Below, piece by piece: positions 22,093 through 29,308 of a stretch of DNA of 35,662 bases. Source of the DNA: DATLFP01 sp035540955 (GTDB lineage Bacteria > Actinomycetota > Acidimicrobiia > Acidimicrobiales > CADCSY01); the NCBI GenBank assembly GCA_035540955.1, contig DATLFP010000075.1, forward strand, positions 1 to 35,662. Direction: 5' to 3'. The notes beneath the pieces were generated by a model, which was not told the origin of the DNA, ran no database searches, and saw only the letters and a program-made list of their open reading frames with translations. The position numbers were made by a program, and so were the translations under genes. How positions within the stretch are numbered: the first letter of the stretch is position 1; each line of letters opens with the position of its first letter.

Positions 22093-24681
22093 GTGCCTCC
22101 AGACGCTCCGGCCGACCATCGCCGCGCCCCCGCGCCCGCGTCCACCGGCCTGACGACCTCCGAAGCGCAACGCCGCCTCGCGCGGGACGGACCGAACACC
22201 ATCGTCCCCGAGGGCAGGGCACGGCGGCTCAAGCGCCTGCTCGGCCCCCTCACCGACCCGATGGTCGCGCTGCTCCTCCTGGCTGCGCCGACCTACCTGC
22301 TGATCGGCGAGACCACCGACGCCGTCGTCGCCCTCATCGCCCTCGGACCGATCGCCGCTGTCGGCTGGCTCCTCGAGTCCCGAGCGGAGCGCACCCTCGA
22401 GCGACTCCGTCGCCTCACCGCGCCGACCGCCGAGGTCGTGCGAGACGGCACGGTGCGCTCGATCCAGGCGGAGGAGCTCGTCGTCGGCGACCTGCTGCAG
22501 GTGCGCGAGGGCGACGTCGTGCCGGCCGACGCCGAGACGGTCGAGCTGACGCAACTGCTCGTCGATGAGTCCGCGCTCACCGGCGAGTCGCTCCCGGTCG
22601 GCAAGAGCCCGACCGGCAACCACGACGACGCAATGGTCTGGGCCGGCACGACGATCCTGTCGGGGCGGGCCGTGGTCCGCGTCACCGCGACGGGCAGCGC
22701 CACCCGCTACGGCCGCATCGGCACGCTGGTCGCCGCGGCCGCCTCTCCCCGGACACCGCTCCAGCACGCCCTGGCCCGCCTCGTGCGCGCCCTCGCCGTG
22801 CTCGCTGCCGTGTTCTGCGCCGGCGTCGTCGTCGCCGAGCTCCTGCACGGGGACGGCTTCGGTGATGCCGTCATCGCCGGCGTCAGCCTCGCGATCGCCG
22901 CCATCCCCGAAGAGTTCTCGATGATCTACACGCTGTACCTCGCGCTCGGGGCATGGCGACTCTCCCAGCAGCGTGCGCTCGTCCGGCGACTCCCGAGCGT
23001 CGAAACCTTGGGGTCCACCACGGTGATCTGCACCGACAAGACCGGAACCCTGACCCACGGCCGGCTCGCCGTCGCCGGGATCGCCACGGCCACCGGCACC
23101 CGCCGCGACGGCGGAACGCCGACCCCCGGTGAGATCGCGCTCCTCAAAGCTGCGGTTCGGGCGTGCGAGCCGGAGCCGTTCGATCCGCTGGACATCGGCA
23201 TCGTCGACTACGCGCGGCGGCACGGCATCGACGCCCAGCGAGTCCATGCCGCCGACCTCATCCGCGATTGGCCCTTCGATCCCGTCGGCAAGTACCTCAC
23301 CCACGTCTGGGCGCCGGGCGAGGCTGGCGGACCCGTGCAGGTCGCGGCCAAGGGATCACTCGAGGGGATCCTCGACCTCACCGAGCCCACGTCGAGGAGC
23401 CGGCGCCAGCTCACGGACGCGAACGACGCCTTCACGCGGGACGGCATGCGTGTCATCGCCGTGGCCGCCGGCCACACGACACTCGACACGACGAGTCGTG
23501 ACGCCGACGAAGCCGACCTGCACCTCCTCGGCCTCGTCGCGTTCAGCGATCCGGTCCGGGAGGGCGTCAGCGAGGCGCTTGGCGCATGTCGCACCGCGGG
23601 GATCCGGGTGATCATGATCACCGGCGATCACCCCGCGACCGCCCATGCTGTCGCCGAAGGTCTCGACCTCCCGCACCAGACGGCTGGCGTGGACCTGATC
23701 GCCACCGGAGACGATCTCGACACCGCCGATCCGGATGGGCTCGACGAGCTGGTCCGAACCGCCAACGTCTTCGCGCGCACTCGCCCCGAGCAGAAGCACC
23801 TCCTCGTCCGGGCGCTCCGCCGCAATGGCGAAGTGGTCGCGATGACGGGTGACGGCATCAACGACGCACCTGCTCTCCGCGAGGCCGACATCGGCGTCGC
23901 CATGGGGCAACGTGGCACGGAGGTCGCACGCGAGGCGGCCGCGCTCGTCCTCCTCGACGACAACTTCGCCACCATCGTCGCCGCCGTGCGCGATGGCCGG
24001 CGCATCTTCGACAACCTCACGCGCGCCTTCGCGTACCTCATCGCATTCCACCCGCCGCTCTTGCTCGGTGCGCTGGTGGTCCCACTGCTGGGCAAGCCCC
24101 TGCTCCTGCTTCCGATCCACCTCGTCGTCCTCGAGCTGCTCCTCCACCCGATGGTCTCGCTCGTCTTCGAGGCCGAGCCCGCAGACGCGGACGTCATGGA
24201 CCGCCCACCGCAGACCGTCGGTGACGCTCTCAGGCTCCGCACGCTTGCCCGCCCCTACGCCGCGGGCCTCACCCTCGCCGCTCTCGTCATCGGCGCCTAC
24301 CTCACCTCGCTCGCCGCATGGCCCGAAGACGAAGCCCGGGCCTTGGCGTTCGCCATGCTCCTCGCCGCCCAGCCCGTCCTTCTCCTCAGCATGCGCAGCC
24401 CACATCGCGCGTTGTGGTCCAGCGGTCGCCGGTGGACGCCGATGCTCGTCGGCGTCATCATCGTGATGGCGGCCGTGACCCTCTCGGTCGTCTACGTCGA
24501 GCCGCTCGCCGACCTTCTCCACCTCGCGCCGTTCCCTGCTGCGTGGTGGCTCCTCGTGGCGGGCGGGGCAGCCGGTACCGCGTGGACCGAGGTGTTCAAG
24601 CACGGACCTCCGGTCCAACCGCCTTCGACGCCGAAGCCGGGCAGCGGGGAAGGGCCCCGCTCGGGCACGACTGCTGCGTAG
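22093..24681 (+). CDS. Cation-translocating P-type ATPase (P2-like)
   Basis: 862 residues from GTG 22093, chosen because GGGAG lies 8 bases upstream; the frame is open further 5' from TTG 22054. An N-terminal cation-ATPase domain is followed by actuator motif LTGESLPV (TGES 163-166), TM4 AAIPEEFSMIYTLYLALG, phosphorylation site CTDKTGTLT (D315), hinge MTGDGINDAPAL, and four to six C-terminal helices. It has no N-terminal heavy-metal CXXC domain. The TM4 P-E-E-F form differs from the P-E-G-L of Ca2+ pumps, so the ion is uncertain; Ca2+, Mg2+ or Mn2+ are candidates. It shares a promoter region with UspA through DUF2231. Confidence 0.93.
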   Translation: MPPDAPADHRRAPAPASTGLTTSEAQRRLARDGPNTIVPEGRARRLKRLLGPLTDPMVALLLLAAPTYLLIGETTDAVVALIALGPIAAVGWLLESRAERTLERLRRLTAPTAEVVRDGTVRSIQAEELVVGDLLQVREGDVVPADAETVELTQLLVDESALTGESLPVGKSPTGNHDDAMVWAGTTILSGRAVVRVTATGSATRYGRIGTLVAAAASPRTPLQHALARLVRALAVLAAVFCAGVVVAELLHGDGFGDAVIAGVSLAIAAIPEEFSMIYTLYLALGAWRLSQQRALVRRLPSVETLGSTTVICTDKTGTLTHGRLAVAGIATATGTRRDGGTPTPGEIALLKAAVRACEPEPFDPLDIGIVDYARRHGIDAQRVHAADLIRDWPFDPVGKYLTHVWAPGEAGGPVQVAAKGSLEGILDLTEPTSRSRRQLTDANDAFTRDGMRVIAVAAGHTTLDTTSRDADEADLHLLGLVAFSDPVREGVSEALGACRTAGIRVIMITGDHPATAHAVAEGLDLPHQTAGVDLIATGDDLDTADPDGLDELVRTANVFARTRPEQKHLLVRALRRNGEVVAMTGDGINDAPALREADIGVAMGQRGTEVAREAAALVLLDDNFATIVAAVRDGRRIFDNLTRAFAYLIAFHPPLLLGALVVPLLGKPLLLLPIHLVVLELLLHPMVSLVFEAEPADADVMDRPPQTVGDALRLRTLARPYAAGLTLAALVIGAYLTSLAAWPEDEARALAFAMLLAAQPVLLLSMRSPHRALWSSGRRWTPMLVGVIIVMAAVTLSVVYVEPLADLLHLAPFPAAWWLLVAGGAAGTAWTEVFKHGPPVQPPSTPKPGSGEGPRSGTTAA

Positions 24682-24698
24682 TAGACCGCTCTACTACG
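24677..24698 (+). terminator. Hairpin at the P-type ATPase stop codon
   Basis: CGTAGTAG (24677-24684) pairs perfectly with CTACTACG (24691-24698) around a 6-nt loop; the TAG stop lies in the 5' arm. No T tract follows, so it may be an attenuating or mRNA-stabilising hairpin instead of an intrinsic terminator. Confidence 0.5.
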
Positions 24699-24789
24699 GG
24701 GCGGCATCAGGCGGACTGGACGGACGGTTCGCAGGACGAAACCGCACGTCGCAGCACTGGCCGGGACCACCCGGACGATCCCTACGACC

Positions 24790-24833
24790 TTGCCAAGGTG
24801 AGGGTCGCGGGTTCGAATCCCGTCGTCCGCTCT
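24790..24833 (+). repeat. att-like 3' fragment of tRNA-Gly(GCC), right copy
   Basis: Identical over 44 bp to 10636-10679: anticodon loop, T-arm and acceptor 3' strand of tRNA-Gly(GCC). Three additional bases upstream (ACC) could pair with GGT of the anticodon stem, but there is no D-arm or 5' acceptor strand. This copy marks the right edge of the island; sequence beyond it should be native downstream DNA, including the next terminator. Confidence 0.9.
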
Positions 24834-24834
24834 T

Positions 24835-24862
24835 CGAAGTCTCTGCAATGACAGAGACTTCG
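24835..24862 (+). terminator. Hairpin after the right tRNA fragment
   Basis: CGAAGTCTCTG (24835-24845) and CAGAGACTTCG (24852-24862) form a perfect 11-bp stem with a 6-nt loop directly after the tRNA fragment, differing in sequence from the hairpin after the left copy. This is probably the original terminator of the tRNA gene. Confidence 0.75.
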
Positions 24863-24922
24863 TCGCGTTCGGGCTCTCGGTCGCGTCTTGCTTGCCTGAC
24901 CACGCGACCGACGACACGTCGT

Positions 24923-25114
24923 TCAGCCGGTGAGCGCCCGGAACGCCTCATACACGAGGAACGCGGGCCAGACCATGCCCTTCAGGATGCCGACCAGGTG
25001 CTCGCCGAATCCGTCTGCCTGCTGCCAGAACCACACCTGCGCCCCGATGAAGCCGAGGCCAAACATGGCGTCGCCGGCAGAGCCACCTTGGGGGCGTCGA
25101 TCACGATCGCTCAT
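24923..25114 (-). CDS. Small membrane protein (63 aa)
   Basis: 63 residues: a polar start MSDRDRRPQGGSAGD, then hydrophobic FGLGFIGAQVWFWQQADGFG, then HLVGILKGMVWPAFLVYEAF and RALTG. One or two membrane helices are likely. ATG 25114-25112 has a strong ribosome site (AAGGAGGAG) and overlaps the TGA of the DUF6629 relic by 4 nt, so it was the second gene of that operon. Tryptophan-rich helices and tiny size suggest an accessory membrane peptide. No named family recognised with certainty. Confidence 0.7.
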   Translation of the reverse strand: MSDRDRRPQGGSAGDAMFGLGFIGAQVWFWQQADGFGEHLVGILKGMVWPAFLVYEAFRALTG

Positions 25115-25745
25115 CTCTCTCCTCCTTCAGGAACGGGGTCACGCACGCGCGACCGCCGGTGCCGTCGCCGTCGCACGCGCAGGTGGAGTGCGATCGCGAT
25201 GCTGACGACCGCCGCCCACGTGCACCAGAGCGAGACGACCGCACCCTGGTCGAACCAGGCGAGCACCACCACGGCGAGCAGGTTGATGGCACCGAACCGG
25301 CCCACATACCGGTGATCCGAGACGAGGAGGGCACCGCAGGTCGCGACGACGTAGAGCGCGGTGACGATCCCGCCGTGCCAAAGATCGACGGCGTAGGCGA
25401 TGTGATGGCCGCCCGGCGACGACGGCACCGAGCACCACGAACGGGATCAAGCGGGATCGCCTGGGACCTGGCTCGAGCGCGCCGACCGCGATGGGTACGA
25501 GGACAGGGAGCACGCCGAAGGCGGTGGCCAGATACAGCCGGGACGGCGTTCGCCACACCAGACTGGGCATGTCGCCGCGGAGCCCCCACCAGACGAACGA
25601 CTGAATCAGCGGATGGGCCGCGAGGACGAGCGGTAGCGCCGCGAGGGGACGCTCCCTTCGAGTGCCGACATGACGCCATGCATCGATGCCGACGACCCGC
25701 GACGACCGCGGCGGTTGCGACGTCGGCCTCAGGGGCGAAGCACAC
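25111..25745 (-). pseudogene. DUF6629-like membrane protein with two frameshifts
   Basis: Three consecutive minus-strand frames together spell one protein. GTG 25745 gives the signature start MCFAPEADVATAAVVA. After a shift near 25695 the second frame gives VVGIDAWRHVGTRRERPLAA, then SFVWWGLRGDMP and FGVLPVLVPIAVGALEP. After another shift near 25400-25425 the third gives HHIAYAVDLWHGGIVTALYV, GALLVSDHRYVGRFGAINLL and SLWCTWAAVVSIAIALHLR. This order matches the DUF6629 family (MCFSAEAD… start; 6-7 helices). About 20 codons also seem missing at the second shift. It is either a true pseudogene or an assembly error; two shifts in 635 bp favour decay. Confidence 0.75.
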
Positions 25746-25995
25746 GGGGCCACCCTGGTCCTCGACCCGCTGACCAGGATGGCCGCACCACGGCGTGCTG
25801 CCTGCGATGGGAAGTCACGAGCAGCTCTCGGCAACTGCGCGGTGGAGCTCGCTCATGACATCCTCCTCGGACGGCACCCGTGCTGTCAGTCCACCTCGTC
25901 GGCCCACGCGGCACACAGAGTCTTTCGTCCCGAGCTGCATGACCCGGGCAGCGGGCGACATGTACCAGCGTCGGCGCTCGACCGTCGCGTTCCTC
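25746..25995. other. Intergenic stretch with a 13-codon ORF
   Basis: No recognisable gene. On the minus strand AGGAGG (25867-25862) is well placed for ATG 25856, but the frame (MSELHRAVAESCS) ends after 13 codons at 25815. It may be a leader peptide or the 5' stub of a decayed gene. The P-type ATPase stop lies at 25996. Confidence 0.3.
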
Positions 25996-28605
25996 CTACC
26001 GCTCCGGGGAGCTGCCGGGGTCGGGATGGACCGCCGACCGGGCTCGGGCGCGGAGGCCCTTGTCGAGGAGGTCGGCGCCGAGCACGGTTCCCATGGCCAG
26101 CGCGGCGATCACCCAGCCGGCGGCCGGTGGGTTGGCGTGACCGAGCTCGTCCGCCATGGGCGCCACGAACAGCACTGCCAGGGAGAAGACCAGCTCGATG
26201 GTGACGGCGGGGAGGAGCAGCTGGTTGGTGGTCCACCCGAGGGCTCCTGGCCAGCGAGTGAAGCTGCGGCACGCGAAGGCGTTGGCGGTCTGGGCCAGTA
26301 CGACGGTCATGAACGCTGCGCCGGAGGCGGCGGCGGCGACGTGCCCGTCGGGGAACCCGTCGCCCGGGCGCCAGCCGGCAGCCAGGAAGGACGCCAGGAA
26401 GGCGGCCATCGTCATGGTGGCGACAGTCGGGCCGAGCACGCCGAAGGCGCGTCGGGCCACGGCGCGGTTGAGAAGGCGCCCCGACACGGGCGGCTGCTCG
26501 AGCACCCGCCGGGTGGGGGGCTCGGCGCCGAGCGCCACGGCCGAGAGGGTGTCGGTACCGATGTCGAGCGCGAGGATCTGCAGGACGCCGAGGGCGAGAG
26601 GGATCTTCCCGCCCGAGAGCGCCCACACCAGCAGCGGGGTGAGCTCGGCGACGTTGTCGGTGAGGTGATAGGTGAGGAACCGTCGGACGTTGATGAAGGT
26701 GGCCCGGCCCTGCTCGATGCCGGCCACGATGCTGGCGAAGTGATCGTCGAGGAGGACGAGGTCGGCGGCCTCCCGCGCCACGTCGGTGCCCGACGCTCCC
26801 ATGGCGATGCCGATGTCGGCCTCGTGCAGGGCCGGGCCGTCGTTCACCCCGTCGCCGGTCATGGCGACGACGTGGCCCCTCGAGCGCAGCGCCCGGGCGA
26901 TCCGCAGCTTGTCCTCGGGCCTCACGCGGGCCACCACCACGCCGTCGTGGTCGAGGAGCGCGCCGAGTGCCTCGTCGTCAGCGGGGAGATCGTGGCCGAC
27001 CAGGACTGGATCGTCGGGTCCTCGTAGGCCGACCTCGTCGGCGATCGCCGCGGCGGTGACGGGGTGGTCCCCGGTGATCATCGCGACCTTGACCCCGGCC
27101 CGCCGGCAGCTCGCGATCGCGTCGCCGACGTCGTCGCGGGGTGGGTCCTCGAGGCCGAGGAGCCCGTACAGCGTGAGGCCGGCTTCCGCGGTGCCGGCCG
27201 ACGCGGCTTCCACCGGGCCGGTCGCCCGACCGGCGACGGCGAGGATCCGGAGCCCGCGAGCGGAGAGCGCGCCCACGACCTCGCTCGCACCGGCGTCGGC
27301 CCCACAGAGCGGCAGGACGGCATCAGGCGCGCCCTTCACCAGCACGAGGTCGTCGACGACCACTGACATCCGTCGTCGCCGAGGATCGAAGGGGAAGCGA
27401 GCACGAGCTGGCCGGTGGTCTCGGTCCTCGTCGGTGTCGATCCCGATGCGGCGGGCGAACACGTCCAGCGCGACCTCCATCGGGTCTCCATGAGCACGCC
27501 AGGCACCGTCCACGGCCTGGAGGTGGCCAGCCGAGCAGCGCGCCGCGGCGCGTGCGAGCCGGAGCAACGCCGGGCGGCCAGCGGGATCGGACAGCACCAC
27601 CGCTGCCCCGGGGTCGTACCCGGAGGTGCGGGCCTGTGCTGCGCCGGAAGGAGTCCACGCCTCGACAACGGTCATCTGGTTACGGGTGAGGGTGCCGGTC
27701 TTGTCGGTACAGATGAACGTGGTCGAGCCCAGCGTCTCGACCGCGTCCAGCTTCCTGACCAGCACTTGTCGCCTCGCCATCTGCTCGGCGCCCCACGCCA
27801 GCGACAGGGTCACCGTGGGCAGCAGCGCCTCGGGCACGAGCGCCACCGTCACGCCGATCGCGAACACGAACCCGTCCGAGGGCGGGTTGCCGAGCAGCAG
27901 GGTGAGCAGGAAGAACGCGCCCCCGACGCCAACGGCGATGGCGGCGACCACCCGGACGAGCCGGTGCAGCTCCCGGGTGAGCGGGCTGGGCGGGCTCGGA
28001 GTCTGCACGGTGAGTCGCGTGATCCCTGCCAACCGGGTCGCCTCACCCGTCGCTCCCACCACCGTCTCGGCCTCGCCTTCCACTACGAACATCCCGGCGA
28101 GCACCCCGCCCTCCTCAATCGCGGAGGGCTCGGACTCGCCGGTGAACGACGACGTGTCGATCAGCAGTCCGTGGGCGACCACGATCGTGGCGTCGGCCGG
28201 GATCCGGTCGCCGGGTCCGAGCAGCAGCAGGTCGCCCTCCACGACGTCCTCGGCGTCGACCTCGCGGCTGCGACCGTCACGCCGGACCGTCACCCGCCTG
28301 GGCAGCAGCGCGTGCAGACGGTCGGCGGCTCGGTCGGCCCTGCTCTCCTGCACGAAGGCGAACACCGCGTTCACGACGATCACCACGAAGATCGCAACCC
28401 CCAGCTGCGGCAACCCGGCCACGAACGCCAGCACCCCGGCCGCCCACAGCATCGCGGCGAAGAAGTGGACGAGCTGCCCGACCAGCCGCTGTGCCGCTCC
28501 CGGTCGGCGGGCTGCGGGCAGGCGGTTCGGCCCGTTGCGGGCCAAGCGAACCGCGGCCTCCTCCGAAGTGAGGCCGCTGCCAGTGCCCTCGTGGTGTTGA
28601 GTCAT
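25996..28605 (-). CDS. Cation-transporting P-type ATPase (P2-type)
   Basis: 869 residues from ATG 28605-28603 (MTQHHEGTGSGLTSEEAAVR); the open frame upstream is shadow. Cation-ATPase N-domain (LTSEEAAVRLARNGPNRLP), actuator SFTGESEP, TM4 TVALVPEALLPTVTLSLAWG, phosphorylation site CTDKTGTLT (D301), hinge MTGDGVNDGPAL, and six C-terminal helices give a full P2-type pump without metal-binding leader domains. The TM4 form P-E-x-L-L-P-T-V-T is between Ca2+ pumps and Na+/K+-type pumps. It differs from the island ATPase at the TM4 ion site, so they are not recent duplicates. Mycobacterial CtpF, a DosR-controlled P2 pump, is a reasonable comparison; the ion is unproven. Confidence 0.93.
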   Translation of the reverse strand: MTQHHEGTGSGLTSEEAAVRLARNGPNRLPAARRPGAAQRLVGQLVHFFAAMLWAAGVLAFVAGLPQLGVAIFVVIVVNAVFAFVQESRADRAADRLHALLPRRVTVRRDGRSREVDAEDVVEGDLLLLGPGDRIPADATIVVAHGLLIDTSSFTGESEPSAIEEGGVLAGMFVVEGEAETVVGATGEATRLAGITRLTVQTPSPPSPLTRELHRLVRVVAAIAVGVGGAFFLLTLLLGNPPSDGFVFAIGVTVALVPEALLPTVTLSLAWGAEQMARRQVLVRKLDAVETLGSTTFICTDKTGTLTRNQMTVVEAWTPSGAAQARTSGYDPGAAVVLSDPAGRPALLRLARAAARCSAGHLQAVDGAWRAHGDPMEVALDVFARRIGIDTDEDRDHRPARARFPFDPRRRRMSVVVDDLVLVKGAPDAVLPLCGADAGASEVVGALSARGLRILAVAGRATGPVEAASAGTAEAGLTLYGLLGLEDPPRDDVGDAIASCRRAGVKVAMITGDHPVTAAAIADEVGLRGPDDPVLVGHDLPADDEALGALLDHDGVVVARVRPEDKLRIARALRSRGHVVAMTGDGVNDGPALHEADIGIAMGASGTDVAREAADLVLLDDHFASIVAGIEQGRATFINVRRFLTYHLTDNVAELTPLLVWALSGGKIPLALGVLQILALDIGTDTLSAVALGAEPPTRRVLEQPPVSGRLLNRAVARRAFGVLGPTVATMTMAAFLASFLAAGWRPGDGFPDGHVAAAASGAAFMTVVLAQTANAFACRSFTRWPGALGWTTNQLLLPAVTIELVFSLAVLFVAPMADELGHANPPAAGWVIAALAMGTVLGADLLDKGLRARARSAVHPDPGSSPER

Positions 28606-28654
28606 GAGTCGGTCCCGACTCCACGATCGATGCTCCTGGCGGCCAGAGCGGCAG

Positions 28655-29134
28655 TCAGGCTGGATGAGGTGATCGAGGTTCGAGCACCACCACGGGTGTG
28701 GTGGCAGCGCGACTGGCTGCACAGGCATCGAGGCCCTCGTCGATCGCGGCCCAGAGCTTCCAGAGTCGGTCGCGCTCGTCGCCGATGGCAGCTCGGGCCC
28801 GCACCGCCCGTGATGGCTGATGGGCGAGGCCGACGGCGGCGTCGGGGTTCGCCTCGAGGTTGAGCCACCAGGCGGGGTGCCCTTCGTCCCAGCCGTTCAT
28901 GGCCATTGTGACGAGGTTGGGGCCGTCCTCGATGTAGCCGACGATGACCGTTCGGAGCTTCCCGGACTTGCGCCCGGTGGTGGTGAGGCGTACGGCGCCC
29001 CAGCCGCGCTTGCTGGCAGGGGTCCAGAGGAAGCGGCCGCCGCTGAGGCGGTTCAGCAGTCGGTGAACGCGCCAGAACGCGTGCCTGAACCACGCTGGTG
29101 GCAGCTTTGGTGCGTCGGTGATGGGGTTGCTCAT
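28655..29134 (-). CDS. Nitroreductase/deazaflavin (F420)-dependent oxidoreductase, Ddn-like
   Basis: 159 residues from ATG 29134-29132 (MSNPITDAPKLPPAWFRHAF). The split beta-barrel core is recognisable: VRLTTTGRKSGKLRTVIVGY (the phosphate/F420-binding TTGRKSG with the R-T-V strand), MNGWDEGHPAWWLNLEANPD (the HPAWW-NL-ANP signature of the family), and the helical end DERDRLWKLWAAID. This is the DUF385/Rv3547 (Ddn) family that reduces quinones or nitroaromatics with F420H2. It lies 49 bp upstream of the P-type ATPase on the same strand, so may share its transcript. Confidence 0.93.
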   Translation of the reverse strand: MSNPITDAPKLPPAWFRHAFWRVHRLLNRLSGGRFLWTPASKRGWGAVRLTTTGRKSGKLRTVIVGYIEDGPNLVTMAMNGWDEGHPAWWLNLEANPDAAVGLAHQPSRAVRARAAIGDERDRLWKLWAAIDEGLDACAASRAATTPVVVLEPRSPHPA

Positions 29135-29308
29135 GGTCTGGCTCAGCACCAGCGTCCACCCCAAGCCGAGCAGGCAACAGGGTCACAAGACCCGACAGTC
29201 CGGGCCGGCGAAGAGGCGTCTCCGCCCTGGTGCGGTTCACAGCCGCTGCGCGCGACGGCAGGGCAGGGGGTCCGATTGCGTTCGGGGTCGGCGACCTAGC
29301 GTCTCCGC

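Larger units (their letters stand above)
10636..24833. mobile_element. 14.2-kb genomic island bounded by tRNA-Gly 3'-end direct repeats
   Basis: A perfect 44-bp direct repeat (10636-10679 and 24790-24833) made of tRNA-Gly(GCC) 3' sequence encloses a toxin-antitoxin pair, Nramp-like transporter, FAD-Rieske protein, truncated integrase, UspA-ABC operon, DUF2231 protein and P-type ATPase. No complete integrase lies inside; the nearest intact one sits just outside the left repeat, so this segment may be the distal part of a tandem or composite island. Both repeats lack the tRNA 5' half, and the intact tRNA was not found in the window. Two internal decay zones argue for an old, layered insertion. 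Confidence 0.75.

Noticed and set aside
21361..23304. 647-aa minus-strand ORF
   Set aside because: Antisense to DUF2231 and P-type ATPase genes; no recognisable motif and low-complexity Arg/Ser content.
24790..24833. Functional tRNA-Gly gene
   Set aside because: Only the anticodon loop onward is present; the D-arm and 5' acceptor strand are missing at both copies.
27415..28863. 482-aa plus-strand ORF
   Set aside because: Antisense to the second P-type ATPase; ends in Arg-rich shadow.
29180..29193. GGGTCACAAGACCC palindrome upstream of the Ddn-like gene as a third DosR box
   Set aside because: The 5-4-5 layout is similar but the arms are GGGTC/GACCC instead of GGGAC/GGCCC or GTCCC, so it does not fit the consensus.
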